Positions 27,775 through 37,453 of a DNA stretch of 64,000 nucleotides are shown here, piece after piece. The position numbers and the translations under genes were made by a program. Under the pieces are notes generated by a model. The model was not told where the DNA came from, made no database searches, and saw only the letters and a program-made list of their open reading frames with translations. Source of the stretch: Rhizobium sp. (lineage in GTDB: Bacteria; Pseudomonadota; Alphaproteobacteria; Rhizobiales; Rhizobiaceae); contig DPXQ01000139.1 of assembly GCA_003527225.1 (NCBI GenBank), forward strand, positions 1-64,000. The letters are read 5' to 3'. Position 1 is the first letter of the stretch. Each line of letters opens with the position of its first letter.

Positions 27775-28952
27775 GATTTTCCTCCTTGCCCGGATCGAAC
27801 GGGGTTGCGCCGCAAGCGGTTGGAGATCGCGCTCCAGGAGCGCACTATGCCGTTGCTAAATGCGCGAGGCAGGCGAAGCTTGCGGCCGGTGACCAGCGTG
27901 AACGCGGCGATCCCGCCGCTGACGAGCGGTAACGCGTAGATGAGAGGCGTGTAGATCGCATCCTTTTCGGCCAGTTTGACGGAGTAGTTTCCAAGCCAGT
28001 AGATGACCAATGCGGTCGTAAGTGCTGATGCCATCGGGTGCAGACGCCCTTCGCGATGCGATCGGGCATCGCCCGAAATTGCGAGCGAAATCAGTGCGAA
28101 GACCAGAGGAAATATCCAGTTGGTCAACCGCTTGTGCAGCATGCTGCGGTATTCGCCGGGGTTTTGCTGCACGCCTGGATCGTTCGAATCCGGGTTGAGC
28201 AAGAAGGGCAGGTCGCGATCGAGCGCGGTCAGCCAAGGTTGCCCGCGTGATTGTGAAAACGTCGACAGGTCGAAGGAATAGGAATCAAAACGCACTACCG
28301 AGACGTTTCCGTCGGGAGCTTTCCGGTGAACCTCACCGTCGTTCATGATCAGCGCAGCGCCCTTCGCGTCGACGGCACCTTCTCGCGCATAATAAATGAG
28401 TTCAGAAGCGGGGTTTCGATAGTCGGCGACGAACAGCCCCTTGAGCCCCCGCCCTGCGAGGCGCTCCGATATCTGTACGTAGAGGCCGTCCTCGATCTTT
28501 CGGAAATTCTTCTCGTCGATCACGGTAGACAGCAGGTCGGCATAGGCGGCGGCGATCATTTGGCGGGCGGCAATGCGCAGCTTCGATTCGACGAAACCGC
28601 CCATGACGAACGAGAACGCACAAAGGACGACTGTAAATATCAGGATCGGCCGGGTGATGAGACTGCGTGACGCGCCTGCTGCATCGATCACGGCGAGCTC
28701 GGAATCGTTGTTCATGGCGGCAAGCGTCTGCGTGATGCCGATTACCAGGGCGAACGGCATGATTTCCGGCACGATGGTCGGAAGGATCAGGGTCGCGAGT
28801 TTCATGAACGAGCCGACAGACTGTCCGCTATCCGTCACGAGGTTTATCCGCGCCAGAACCTGGGTGATCCAGATGATGGCCAGCACCGGCACGAGGGCGG
28901 TGAGGAACATCTGGCCGACCCGCCGCAGGATATAGAGTTCGAGAAGCTTCAT
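27771..28952 (-). CDS. lptF: LPS export ABC transporter permease LptF
   Basis: Partner permease of LptG in LPS transport. 393 residues with the same helix-jellyroll-helix plan. NDSELAVIDAAGAS (about 80-93) is the coupling helix that contacts LptB. It is the first gene of the lptF-lptG-lptD chain; the gap of 109 bases before the PAP2 gene probably holds the promoter, though I see no clear elements. Confidence 0.95.
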   Translation of the reverse strand: MKLLELYILRRVGQMFLTALVPVLAIIWITQVLARINLVTDSGQSVGSFMKLATLILPTIVPEIMPFALVIGITQTLAAMNNDSELAVIDAAGASRSLITRPILIFTVVLCAFSFVMGGFVESKLRIAARQMIAAAYADLLSTVIDEKNFRKIEDGLYVQISERLAGRGLKGLFVADYRNPASELIYYAREGAVDAKGAALIMNDGEVHRKAPDGNVSVVRFDSYSFDLSTFSQSRGQPWLTALDRDLPFLLNPDSNDPGVQQNPGEYRSMLHKRLTNWIFPLVFALISLAISGDARSHREGRLHPMASALTTALVIYWLGNYSVKLAEKDAIYTPLIYALPLVSGGIAAFTLVTGRKLRLPRAFSNGIVRSWSAISNRLRRNPVRSGQGGKS

Positions 28953-29061
28953 GCCGTTTCCTGGTGGCGCGTCTGCAAAGGCGCGCCAGTTAGCAAGGAC
29001 AGGATTTCTCTACGACTCTTGTGGCCGTTTGGCGACAGCGCCGATGGCTGTTTTCGCATGC

Positions 29062-29919
29062 TCATCGTTGAATTTTCCGTGTCCGCGCTATTTCGAACAC
29101 TGCGAAGACCGCCGCGTAGACGACCAGTGAGGAGAGCCAGCCTAGCGTGACGTCGGAAAGATAATGTCCGCCGAAAGAGAGGCGAAGCGCCGGCGTGACA
29201 AGCGAAACGGCCAGAATCGGTGGCGCCAGAACGGGCCGAAGATGGGGCGGCAGAAAGAGGATGATGCACGCTACCCAGCCCGCGCCTGCCGCTTCCCCCG
29301 ACACGAAGGAGCAGTTGTTGTCGCATTGACCGATAAAGGAGCCCGCCGGTGTGAATGGCAGGTTGCCGCCGAAGAGGTCTGTCTGGTAGGGGCGCGGGCG
29401 GCCCGAAAAGCTTTTCAAAACCAGATTGACGAGCACATAAGGCCCTATGAAGAGAGCAAGCAGCGATAGCGAAATGCGTCGCACCTTGACGGCATCGTAG
29501 GTGGCGCCATGGTGCTGAAGGCACCGGATCAGAATCCAGAGAAGCATGAGTGCCGCCGCCGAGGGCACATAGAAGAACACCTTCCGCAGGAATATGAAAA
29601 TGTCTTCCTGGGCATAGGGGAAGCTGCCACAAACCTGGCCTGCGGTGTGGGGTTCCGGACAGGCCGTTGCGACGAAGAAGGCGCGTGCCACCGTGATGTC
29701 GACTTCGGGAAAGGCATAGAAGGCGAGGAGCAACAGCCACCAGAGCGCAAAGAGCGCCAGCGCCCGGACAACCGATCTGCGGGAAAGGGCGTCGCGCAAG
29801 ACAGCGGGCGTCGCGGCGGGCAGGATCGTTCTCAAATGCGGCGGTTCCGTTGCATGTTTCCTGGCGGTCGGGGTCCGGACCGCGGCGGCGAACCTATCCG
29901 CACTGGCAAGCGCGGACAA
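29062..29919 (-). CDS. PAP2-superfamily phosphatase, possible lipid A phosphatase
   Basis: Integral membrane phosphatase of the PAP2 superfamily with about six helices, 285 residues. The three phosphatase motifs are visible: KX6RP at K169-P177, the second motif as SGE at 207-209 where the usual form is PSGH, and RX5HX3D with R246, H252 and D256. Several cysteines sit in periplasmic loops (C87, C97, C199, C203). The gene lies directly upstream of the LPS-export genes and rhizobia dephosphorylate lipid A with PAP2 enzymes, so a lipid A or undecaprenyl phosphate substrate is plausible but unproven. The start is a TTG and uncertain. Confidence 0.78.
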   Translation of the reverse strand: MSALASADRFAAAVRTPTARKHATEPPHLRTILPAATPAVLRDALSRRSVVRALALFALWWLLLLAFYAFPEVDITVARAFFVATACPEPHTAGQVCGSFPYAQEDIFIFLRKVFFYVPSAAALMLLWILIRCLQHHGATYDAVKVRRISLSLLALFIGPYVLVNLVLKSFSGRPRPYQTDLFGGNLPFTPAGSFIGQCDNNCSFVSGEAAGAGWVACIILFLPPHLRPVLAPPILAVSLVTPALRLSFGGHYLSDVTLGWLSSLVVYAAVFAVFEIARTRKIQR

Positions 29920-30047
29920 GAGGTTTGGCTTTGTCTTCCCTCCTTCCTGCCAAAAGTGCCGGTGCCGCGTAGATTAAGCCCTTGCGTTCACGTTCGAAAC
30001 GGAGATGATCGCGGTTTCCCGATTTCACGTATCCTGCCGGAGTGCCC

Positions 30048-31541
30048 ATGTCTGCCAAATTCGACATCTCCTTTGCCAAAGACCACCGGATATCCGGCGG
30101 ACTCGCCATCCTCCTGAAAACGGCTGGCGCCGACAAACCTGCGGGCGCCGAAGTGGCAGACCCGGCGGACGTCACCACCAGGGCAGCCAAAATCGGCAAG
30201 TTTACCGGCAAGGCGAGGGCTACACTCGATGTCTTCGCGCCGCACGGTTCACCCGCCGACCGCGTGGTCGTTCTTGGTCTCGGCAAACCGGCGGAGCTCA
30301 CCGCCCACGACTGGCTTCGGGCCGGAGGGGCCGCTGCTGCAACGTTCAAGAGTGCCGATAAGGTGACCGTATTCGTCGATGCGCCCGGCATCGAGGTAAG
30401 CGGCAAGGCGGCGGCTGATTTCGCGCTCGGAATGCTGCTGCGCAATTACAGCTTCGACACCTACAAGACCAAAAAGGACGAGGACAACGGCAAGTCCGAA
30501 CCCAAACAGGTTAAGATAACCATTGTCACCGCGGAAGCCGTGGCCGCGAAGAAGGCCTTTGCCGAAAACGAGGCGGTGGCCGAAGGTGTCGCGCTGGCGC
30601 GCGATCTTGTCAACGAGCCGCCAAACGTGCTCGGTCCCGAAGAGTTCGCCGACAAGGCCAAGGCGCTCGAAAAGCTCGGCGTGGATGTCGAAATCCTGAC
30701 CGAAAAGGAAATGAAGAAGCTCGGCATGGGCGCGCTGCTCGGCGTGGCCCAAGGGTCCGTGCGCCCGCCGCGGCTTGCGGTCATGCAATGGAAGGGCGGC
30801 AAGTCAAAGGACAAGCCGATCGCGTTTGTCGGCAAGGGCGTCGTTTTCGATACCGGCGGGATCTCGATCAAGCCCGCCGCCGGCATGGAGGATATGAAGG
30901 GTGACATGGGCGGAGCTGCGGCCGTCACCGGCCTCATGCATGCGCTTGCCTCGCGCAAGGCCAAGGCGAACGTGGTCGGCATCATCGGACTTGTGGAAAA
31001 CATGCCGGACGGCAATGCCCAGCGTCCGGGCGACATCGTCACGTCCATGTCGGGCCAGACGATCGAGGTCATCAATACTGACGCGGAAGGCCGTCTCGTG
31101 CTTGCCGATGCACTCTGGTACTGCAACGACCGCTTCAAGCCGGAATTCATGATCAATCTCGCGACGCTGACGGGCGCTATCGTGGTGGCGCTCGGCAACC
31201 TGCATGCCGGCCTGTTCTCCAATGACGACCCGCTCGCGGAAAAGTTGCTGGCCGCCGGGCTTTCGACCAACGAGCGCCTGTGGCGCATGCCGCTCGGCAA
31301 GGAGTATGACAAGATGATCGACTCGAAGTTCGCCGACATGAAGAACTCGAGCGGCCGCCATGCCGGCTCGATCACCGCTGCGCAGTTCCTGAAACGCTTC
31401 GTCAAGGATACTCCTTGGGCGCATCTCGACATCGCGGGCACGGCCATGGGCTCACCGACAGACGAGATCAACCGGTCGTGGGGTTCGGGATTCGGTGTGC
31501 GCCTGCTTGATGAATTGGTTCGCGCCCACTACGAGGCGTGA
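30048..31541 (+). CDS. pepA: leucyl aminopeptidase (M17 family)
   Basis: Cytosolic metallo-aminopeptidase that removes N-terminal residues with broad specificity. From the ATG at 30048-30050 it has 497 residues. Two-metal site residues are clear: K263, D268, D286 and the signature NTDAEGRL at 343-350 with D345 and E347, plus R349. The N-terminal non-catalytic domain (1-170) is normal. A GTG two codons upstream is possible. It is divergent from the PAP2 gene and followed closely by holC. Confidence 0.96.
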   Translation: MSAKFDISFAKDHRISGGLAILLKTAGADKPAGAEVADPADVTTRAAKIGKFTGKARATLDVFAPHGSPADRVVVLGLGKPAELTAHDWLRAGGAAAATFKSADKVTVFVDAPGIEVSGKAAADFALGMLLRNYSFDTYKTKKDEDNGKSEPKQVKITIVTAEAVAAKKAFAENEAVAEGVALARDLVNEPPNVLGPEEFADKAKALEKLGVDVEILTEKEMKKLGMGALLGVAQGSVRPPRLAVMQWKGGKSKDKPIAFVGKGVVFDTGGISIKPAAGMEDMKGDMGGAAAVTGLMHALASRKAKANVVGIIGLVENMPDGNAQRPGDIVTSMSGQTIEVINTDAEGRLVLADALWYCNDRFKPEFMINLATLTGAIVVALGNLHAGLFSNDDPLAEKLLAAGLSTNERLWRMPLGKEYDKMIDSKFADMKNSSGRHAGSITAAQFLKRFVKDTPWAHLDIAGTAMGSPTDEINRSWGSGFGVRLLDELVRAHYEA

Positions 31542-31561
31542 TCCGCGAAAGGGCAGGGACC

Positions 31562-32011
31562 TTGGCCGATATCCTCTTTTACCACCTGACGGAATCGAAG
31601 CTCGAGGACGCCCTGCCGCCGCTCATCGAAAAAAGTATCGAGCGTGGCTGGCGGGTCGCCGTGCAGACGGGCGACCCGGCGCGCCGCGACGCGCTCGACA
31701 CGCATCTCTGGACCTGGCGCGACGAGAGCTTCCTGCCCCACGGAACCGACGCCACGGCGGATCCGGAGAACCAGCCGGTCCTCTTGACCGTCTCGCCGGA
31801 CAATCTGAACAACGCCTCGGTGCGCTTCCTCATTGATGGCGCAGAGCCGCCGGAAGCGCTCGACTACGACCGCGTCGTCTTCGTCTTCGACGGTCATGAC
31901 CAGAATCAGCTGGAAGCCGCGCGCGGCCAGTGGAAGAAGCTGAAGGCCGGGGGGCACACGCTCACCTATTGGCAGCAGAACAACGAGGGGCGCTGGGAAA
32001 AGAAGGCGTGA
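31562..32011 (+). CDS. holC: DNA polymerase III chi subunit
   Basis: Clamp-loader accessory subunit that links the replisome to SSB. I use a TTG start at 31562-31564 because LADILFYHL (read MADILFYHL) is the family N-terminus and an upstream AAAGGG helps; a GTG overlapping the pepA stop at 31538 would add eight residues. About 149 residues. The family core is visible in ILFYHLTESKLEDALPPLIEK and WRVAVQTG. It is cotranscribed with pepA, a pairing seen in many proteobacteria. Confidence 0.9.
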   Translation: MADILFYHLTESKLEDALPPLIEKSIERGWRVAVQTGDPARRDALDTHLWTWRDESFLPHGTDATADPENQPVLLTVSPDNLNNASVRFLIDGAEPPEALDYDRVVFVFDGHDQNQLEAARGQWKKLKAGGHTLTYWQQNNEGRWEKKA

Positions 32012-32024
32012 GGATGAAGCCTCC

Positions 32025-33914
32025 TTACCCCGCCATCGCCTCTTCATATTCCGCCGATAGCTCCAGCCACTGCTCTTCCGCCGCTGCGAGCTTGGCGGCG
32101 GCCTCGCCGCGCTGCCTGGCTTTCTCCGCAGCCTTGGCGGGGCTCTTTTCATAGAGCGCCGGGTCTGCAAGCTCAGCATCAAGTGTCTGAATCAAAGTCT
32201 CCAGTTTCTTCGTCAGGGACTCGATATCATTGATCTTTTTTCTGAGCGGGGCCAGCGACGCGCGCCGTTCGGCGGCGAGCTTGCGCTGGTCGGCCTTGGT
32301 GGCCTGCTCGGCTAGAGGTTCAGGTTTGTCCTTTTCGTCTTTTTTTTTACCGGCGGAGACGATCAGGCTGCGATACTCCTCCATATCGCCTTCGAAGCTT
32401 GTGACCGTGCCATCGTTGACAAGCCAGAGCCGGTCGACCGTCGCTTCAATCAGGTGCCGGTCGTGCGAGATCAGGATGACGGCGCCGTCATAGTCGTTGA
32501 GTGCCGCGATCAGCGCCCGACGGCTGTCGATGTCGAGGTGGTTGGTCGGCTCGTCGAGGATCAAAAGGTTCGGCGCATGGAATGCGGCAAGCCCCATCAG
32601 AAGGCGCGCCTTCTCGCCGCCCGAAAGATCCTTCGCCGCCGTCGCCATCTTCTCCGTGGCAAGACCCATCTGCGCGACACGGGCGCGCACCTTGGCCTCC
32701 GGCGCTCCCGGCATCAGGCGGCGAACATGGTCGACGGGTGTGTCGTTGGGGATCAGGTCGTCGAGCTGGTGCTGGGCGAAAAAGCCGATCTTCAGGTTCG
32801 GCGCGAGCTTGATCTCGCCACTCTCGGCCTGGAGCCGTCCCGAGATGAACTTGGCGAAGGTCGATTTGCCGTTGCCGTTCGAGCCGAGAAGCGCGATGCG
32901 GTCGTCATTGTCGATCCGGAGATTGATGTTCCTCAGGATCGGCTTGCCGGGTTCGTAGCCGACCGCCCCGCCCTGGATGGCCACGATCGGGGAAGCGGGC
33001 TGCTTTTCCGGTTCCGGGAAGGTGATCGGCTGAACGTGATCCTCGATCACGGAGGCGACGGTTCCCATCCGCTCCAGCGCCTTCACGCGCGACTGTGCCT
33101 GCTTGGCCTTGGATGCCTTGGCCTTGAACCGATCGATGAAGCTTTGCAGGTGTTTGCGCGCCGCCTCGTTCTTGGCCTTGGCCTTCATCTGCAGTTCGTC
33201 GGCTTCCGCCTTCTGCCGCTCGAACTGGTCGTAGCCGCCGCGATAGAAGGTGAGCTTCTTCTGGTCGAGATGGATGATCGAGTTGACAGCTGTGTTCAGC
33301 AGGTCGCGGTCGTGGCTGATGACGATGACCGTGTGAGGATAGCGCCGCACATAGTCCTCGAGCCAGAGCGTGCCTTCGAGGTCGAGATAGTTGGTCGGCT
33401 CGTCGAGGAGCAGAAGGTCCGGCTCGGAGAAGAGCACGGCGGCGAGCGCCACGCGCATCCGCCAGCCGCCCGAAAATGAGGATGCAGGGCGCAACTGCGC
33501 CTCGGCGTTGAATCCAAGACCGGCGAGAATGGTGGCCGCGCGGGCCTCCGCCGAATGGGCGTCGATATCGGCAAGCCGTATCTGGATTTCGGCAATCCGG
33601 TGCGGGTCGGCGGCAGTCTCGGCTTCTTCGAGCAGGGCCGCGCGCTCCTTGTCGGCCGCAAGAACGATTTCGATCAGCGAATCCTCGGTGCCTGGCGCTT
33701 CCTGCGCCACCTGGCCGATCCGGGCGTTCTTCGGGATCGAGACTGAGCCGGTCTCGGCATGGAGCTCGCCGGTGATGATCTTGAAAAGCGTCGATTTGCC
33801 GGCGCCGTTCCGCCCGACGAGACCGGCCTTCGTTCCGCTCGGCAGCGACACGCTGGCATGGTCGATCAGGAGGCGGCCGGCAATGCGGGCCGAAATATCG
33901 TTGATGGTAATCAT
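32025..33914 (-). CDS. ABC-F family ATPase (YheS-like)
   Basis: Soluble protein with two ABC nucleotide-binding domains in tandem and no membrane segment, the form that acts on ribosomes. From the ATG at 33912-33914 it has 629 residues. First Walker A GRNGAGKS at 34-41, second GSNGNGKST in the C-terminal domain, both followed by SGG-type signatures (FSGGW and LSGGEKARLL) and LLDEPTN. The linker between domains and the coiled C-terminal extension (about 540-629, rich in Lys/Glu) resemble the YheS/Uup group. A role in translation of difficult nascent chains is inferred from the family. Confidence 0.9.
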   Translation of the reverse strand: MITINDISARIAGRLLIDHASVSLPSGTKAGLVGRNGAGKSTLFKIITGELHAETGSVSIPKNARIGQVAQEAPGTEDSLIEIVLAADKERAALLEEAETAADPHRIAEIQIRLADIDAHSAEARAATILAGLGFNAEAQLRPASSFSGGWRMRVALAAVLFSEPDLLLLDEPTNYLDLEGTLWLEDYVRRYPHTVIVISHDRDLLNTAVNSIIHLDQKKLTFYRGGYDQFERQKAEADELQMKAKAKNEAARKHLQSFIDRFKAKASKAKQAQSRVKALERMGTVASVIEDHVQPITFPEPEKQPASPIVAIQGGAVGYEPGKPILRNINLRIDNDDRIALLGSNGNGKSTFAKFISGRLQAESGEIKLAPNLKIGFFAQHQLDDLIPNDTPVDHVRRLMPGAPEAKVRARVAQMGLATEKMATAAKDLSGGEKARLLMGLAAFHAPNLLILDEPTNHLDIDSRRALIAALNDYDGAVILISHDRHLIEATVDRLWLVNDGTVTSFEGDMEEYRSLIVSAGKKKDEKDKPEPLAEQATKADQRKLAAERRASLAPLRKKINDIESLTKKLETLIQTLDAELADPALYEKSPAKAAEKARQRGEAAAKLAAAEEQWLELSAEYEEAMAG

Positions 33915-34037
33915 GCCCGCGCTTTTGACGGAACCGGGCAGCAAAGGCAAGACGGGATCGGGCAGGTGGACGGCCACCGCATGCCGGCACCTCGCGCTGG
34001 TGTCCTCAGGGCAACAGATCGTGTTGAAGCGCGCTCC

Positions 34038-35102
34038 TCAGGCGGCGCGGCGCCCGGAAGGACGTCCCCGCACCTGCGTATAGCCGACGATCGGGGTCCG
34101 CGGATTGTCGCGGGCCGTTGCGAGAGCCTTTTCGGCCTGGGCGAGGAACCGCGCCGACGTTTCTGCGTCGTCGCAAAGCGCAAAACCGATGGAGAGGCCG
34201 AGGCTCCCGTTGCTCGCTCCATCTCCGGTCGCAAAGACCAGATTGTTGACAGCGGCGGCATGAAGGCGCTCGGCGATCGCGTGAGCGGCCTCCCTGTTTA
34301 CGCCTCCGAACAGGAAGGCGAATTCGGCGCCCGCGACGCGGGCAACGAAATCGTTCTTCTTGATCGTCTTGCGGAAGATGGCCGCCAGCCGTTTCAGGAT
34401 ACGGTTGCCGGCATCCTCGCCATATTGCTCGTTGATCGAACGGAACTGGTCGATTTCCACCATGATCAAAGCCGTCTCGGCCGGGTTTCGGTCGCCGGCG
34501 TAAAGCACCTCGAGCCGGTTCGAGAATGCGATCCGGTTGGGCAGGCCTGTCAGCCGGTCGCGAAGCGCCAAGGCTCTTGCCGCCTTCGCTGCCCGGTCGG
34601 CGGCTGCGATCTGCTGGATCCCGGCTTTCAGCTTCTGGCCAAGGTCGCTCTCCGTACGCAGCAGCTCGGCCGCCGAGGACTGCAGGAAATCGATCTCCGC
34701 GAAAAGCTCGGCGAGACCGCGATTTTCGTCCTCGCGCATGGAGCGGAGGATGGTCTCCAGCGCTCGTGCAAAGCTCTGTTTGTGCAGGACGCCGAGCGAG
34801 ATCTGCTCGGTCAGGCCGCCGAGGATGCGCGCCGCATCCGACTGCGACTTTTCCTCCACGAGACCGCAATGGGCGACGAGCCGATGCTTGAGGCCCAGTT
34901 GATCGAGGGCAGCCTGTGAAGGGTATGGGCCAAGTGACAACACATCATTCGTCAGCGTGGCACTATGGCCAAAGAGAGCCTCGTGAAAGAGTTCGTAGTT
35001 GCGGGGCAATCCCTCCACTCGCAGCTTGGCCATTTGTTGCATGGTCTTGTGCAGCCTGTCGGGTGTCCCCCCGCTCACTGCGGTCGTTGTCACGTCAACC
35101 AT
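34038..35102 (-). CDS. GGDEF-domain protein with degenerate active site
   Basis: 354 residues from the ATG at 35100-35102, with AGGGGA upstream. The N-terminal 165 residues are helical, without membrane segments, of unknown type. The GGDEF domain spans about 175-340: DRLTGLPNR at 182-190 and the metal aspartate D218 are kept, but the signature reads AGAEF at 257-261 and the inhibitory RxxD site is replaced by KKND. This argues against ordinary diguanylate cyclase activity and suggests a receptor or structural role. It is followed by the ABC-F gene and preceded by an unexplained 363-base gap. Confidence 0.85.
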   Translation of the reverse strand: MVDVTTTAVSGGTPDRLHKTMQQMAKLRVEGLPRNYELFHEALFGHSATLTNDVLSLGPYPSQAALDQLGLKHRLVAHCGLVEEKSQSDAARILGGLTEQISLGVLHKQSFARALETILRSMREDENRGLAELFAEIDFLQSSAAELLRTESDLGQKLKAGIQQIAAADRAAKAARALALRDRLTGLPNRIAFSNRLEVLYAGDRNPAETALIMVEIDQFRSINEQYGEDAGNRILKRLAAIFRKTIKKNDFVARVAGAEFAFLFGGVNREAAHAIAERLHAAAVNNLVFATGDGASNGSLGLSIGFALCDDAETSARFLAQAEKALATARDNPRTPIVGYTQVRGRPSGRRAA

Positions 35103-35465
35103 GTCAAATCCCCTGGCACCGGTTCGCTCCGGTATCCCCGTCGATGATCCAATATCGACGGGAAGGATGAGGCTGAAAGCTCTTGAAAGGTTTAACGAGC
35201 GGGCTTTCCTCCTTACGCAGGAAGCACGATTTTCCGGGAAGGTTAAATTTGAGTTTTCCGTTGGTGGGGCCGCATGAGCCGTCAGAATTGGAGCTGTTTC
35301 GCCAACCACGATCTGTCTTCGCCGACCAAACCTTGTTCGTCCTCGACGCCGGCAAGGGCTTCGCAGTCGTTGCGTGGGAGGTGCGCGGACTCACCCGGCG
35401 CGCCGCCTGATCGCACAGACGTTATGGACATGAAATAGGCGAGGCTCGTCCGCGGCTTTCTTGTT
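35103..35465. other. 363-base gap without a confident gene
   Basis: Upstream DNA of the GGDEF gene. No gene is clearly supported. Two small frames were considered: about 40-75 codons on the plus strand ending at 35410, whose second half uses mostly G/C third positions (VFADQTLFVLDAGKGF), and a 49-codon frame on the minus strand ending at 35282. Neither has a convincing start or family resemblance. Confidence 0.3.
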
Positions 35466-35975
35466 TCAGATCCATTGCTGCCCCTCCAGGCGCTGGAAAT
35501 AGACGAGGTCGAGCACCAGGGAGGGTTTTCCGAGCGTGGTGAGTGTGGTGTGAGCCTGGCCGCGATGATGTGTCTGATGGTTAAAGAAGTGTGCGATCGC
35601 CGCGCCGAGCCCGTGGCTGATCGGCGTGGGATTGGTGAGCGCCGTATAGGAGATGCGCGCCGCAATCGCCGCCTCGTCGAGCCCGTCCACCCAATGGATG
35701 ATGCGCTCGTCCTCGGCCTTCCGGGCGGCGGTGAGATCGGCAAGCGTGCTGTAAGGCCGCTCGTCGAGCGCGCGAGGCGAGGGGCCCTCACCGGTGAAGC
35801 GCCGCATCCAGATGCGGTCGGCGACGAGGATATGGCTGAGCGTGCGGAAGAGCGAGCCGAAGAAGGCGCCGGTGTCGCGGTGCAGTTCTTCCTCAGTCAG
35901 ATCCTCGGCGGCGGCATAGACCCGCCTATTGGCCCACTGGTTGTAGGCGGCAAACATCTGGTAGTGCTGCAGCAT
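35466..35975 (-). CDS. DinB family protein
   Basis: Four-helix-bundle protein of the DinB/YfiT superfamily, which use a metal held by three histidines; roles in bacteria are mostly unknown, some being bacillithiol or mycothiol transferases. From the ATG at 35973-35975 (GGAGAAG upstream) it has 169 residues. H's in THSHILVAD-like TLSHILVADRIWMRRF (about 46-61) and in FFNHQTHHRGQ (about 131-141) are the likely metal ligands. A role in thiol or stress metabolism would be inference. It is divergent from the GST-like gene. Confidence 0.88.
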   Translation of the reverse strand: MLQHYQMFAAYNQWANRRVYAAAEDLTEEELHRDTGAFFGSLFRTLSHILVADRIWMRRFTGEGPSPRALDERPYSTLADLTAARKAEDERIIHWVDGLDEAAIAARISYTALTNPTPISHGLGAAIAHFFNHQTHHRGQAHTTLTTLGKPSLVLDLVYFQRLEGQQWI

Positions 35976-36120
35976 TTCTCTTCTCCGGTATGGTTTGTCT
36001 TGCGACCTTAGCCCACTGAAACCCCATTGTGGGTGATACGTTTGATGAAATTTGCTGATTTGATTGTCATAAGCTGCTGGCATTGAATAAGCATGACACA
36101 GTCAACCGCAGGAGCGCGCC

Positions 36121-36804
36121 ATGTCCATTACCCTGTACTCCCTTTGCGGCACGAATGCTGCGCGGCCTTTCTCGCCCCATTGCTGGAAGGTGGTCATGGC
36201 CCTGAGGCACAAGGGGCTTTCCTACTCCGAGCGTCCTTTGCCGTTCACCGCCATTCCGGGCATCGAGAACGGTGCCTCGAAGACGGTGCCCCTGCTCAGG
36301 GATGGTGACCGGCTCATAGCCGACAGTTTCGCCATCGCGCTCTATCTCGATGAGGCCTATCCGCAGGAGCCTTCGCTCTTCAAGGGCGAGGGGGGCGAGG
36401 CCATGGCCCGTTTTGTCGAGAGCTTTTCGTTCACGGTGCTCCATAGCGCCATTACCCGGATCGCGCTGATGGACATTCACGATATGCTCGATCCGCTGGA
36501 CCGCGCCTATTTCCGCGAGAGCCGACAGGCCCGTCTCGGAAGGACGCTCGAGGAGGTCGCCATGGGCCGCAATGACGAGATAGCCGCTTGGCCGGCCAAG
36601 CTCGCACCGCTGCGGCACATGCTGAAATTCCAGCCCTTCATCGGCGGAGAGACGCCGCTCTTTGCCGATTATATCGTGTTCGGCGCCCTGCAATGGCTGA
36701 GGATCACCACCGGATCGGTTCATCTCGCAGAAGACGATCCTGCCCGTCTCTGGTTCGAGCGCTGCCTCGATCTTCACGGCGGAAAGGCGCGGCAGGTCGC
36801 CTGA
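36121..36804 (+). CDS. glutathione S-transferase-like protein
   Basis: 227 residues with an N-terminal thioredoxin-like domain (about 1-80) and an all-helical C-terminal domain. The N-domain has SPHCWKV at 18-24 in the position of the active site and KTVPLLRDGDRLIADSFAIALYL at 54-76, the GSH-binding cis-Pro and SNAIL/TRAC-like motif of GSTs. Substrate unknown. It is divergent from the DinB gene across 145 bases; a TTGATT/TGAATA pair in that gap is a weak promoter candidate. Confidence 0.85.
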   Translation: MSITLYSLCGTNAARPFSPHCWKVVMALRHKGLSYSERPLPFTAIPGIENGASKTVPLLRDGDRLIADSFAIALYLDEAYPQEPSLFKGEGGEAMARFVESFSFTVLHSAITRIALMDIHDMLDPLDRAYFRESRQARLGRTLEEVAMGRNDEIAAWPAKLAPLRHMLKFQPFIGGETPLFADYIVFGALQWLRITTGSVHLAEDDPARLWFERCLDLHGGKARQVA

Positions 36805-36956
36805 CGGCGGGCCACGACCTGGAAACCGCGGCGTCCGCGCGGGCGCCGTGGCAGGACTGTGACAGCGGCATGAAACTTGGCCGATCCCCCTTGTTTTCGG
36901 GCTTTGGGACGGGTAGATACCGCCCACTTTCCCTATAAGACAAAAGGACGAGAACG

Positions 36957-37379
36957 ATGGCGATTGAACGCACTTTTTCGATGATCAAGCCGGATGCCAC
37001 CAAGCGCAACCTGACGGGCGCAATTACCAAGATGCTCGAAGATGCCGGCCTGCGCGTCGTCGCATCGAAGCGCGTCTGGATGAGCAAGCGGGAAGCCGAA
37101 GGCTTCTACGCCGTTCACAAGGAACGCCCGTTCTTCGGTGAACTCGTTGAAGGCATGACCTCCGGCCCGACTGTCGTTCAGGTCCTCGAAGGCGAAAACG
37201 CCATCCTCAAGAACCGCGAGATCATGGGCGCCACCAACCCGGCACAGGCTGCCGAGGGCACCATCCGCAAGACCCATGCGCTGTCGATCGGCGAGAACTC
37301 GGTTCATGGTTCGGATGCCCCGGAAACCGCCGCCCAGGAAATCAAGTACTGGTTCTCCGACACTGAAATCGTCGGCTGA
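36957..37379 (+). CDS. ndk: nucleoside diphosphate kinase
   Basis: Transfers gamma-phosphate from ATP to other nucleoside diphosphates through a phosphohistidine. H117 in GENSVHGSD is the phosphorylated residue; [10 protein letters not shown] at 9-18 is the family N-terminus. 140 residues. Monocistronic, with AAGGA nine bases upstream and TATAAG at 36934-36939 as a possible -10 without a clear -35, and a strong terminator behind. Completes the guanine route begun by gmk. Confidence 0.98.
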   Translation: MAIERTFSMIKPDATKRNLTGAITKMLEDAGLRVVASKRVWMSKREAEGFYAVHKERPFFGELVEGMTSGPTVVQVLEGENAILKNREIMGATNPAQAAEGTIRKTHALSIGENSVHGSDAPETAAQEIKYWFSDTEIVG

Positions 37380-37422
37380 ATCAAGATTTGAGGCGGGTGG
37401 CCTCAAGCCTTTGAAAAAATTG

Positions 37423-37453
37423 AAAAACCGGGGTGGAAACGCTCCGGTTTTTT
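37423..37453 (+). terminator. bidirectional rho-independent terminator (ndk / lipoprotein)
   Basis: AAAAACCGG (37423-37431) pairs with CCGGTTTTT (37444-37452) around a 12-base loop. The T-run serves ndk on the plus strand and the A-run on the left serves the convergent lipoprotein gene on the minus strand. A second, weaker TTGAGG/CCTCAA hairpin lies at 37388-37406. Confidence 0.82.

Noticed and set aside
28180..28200. tRNA-like GTTCGAATCC stretch
   Set aside because: It is inside lptF in frame, with no acceptor stem or anticodon arm around it; chance match.
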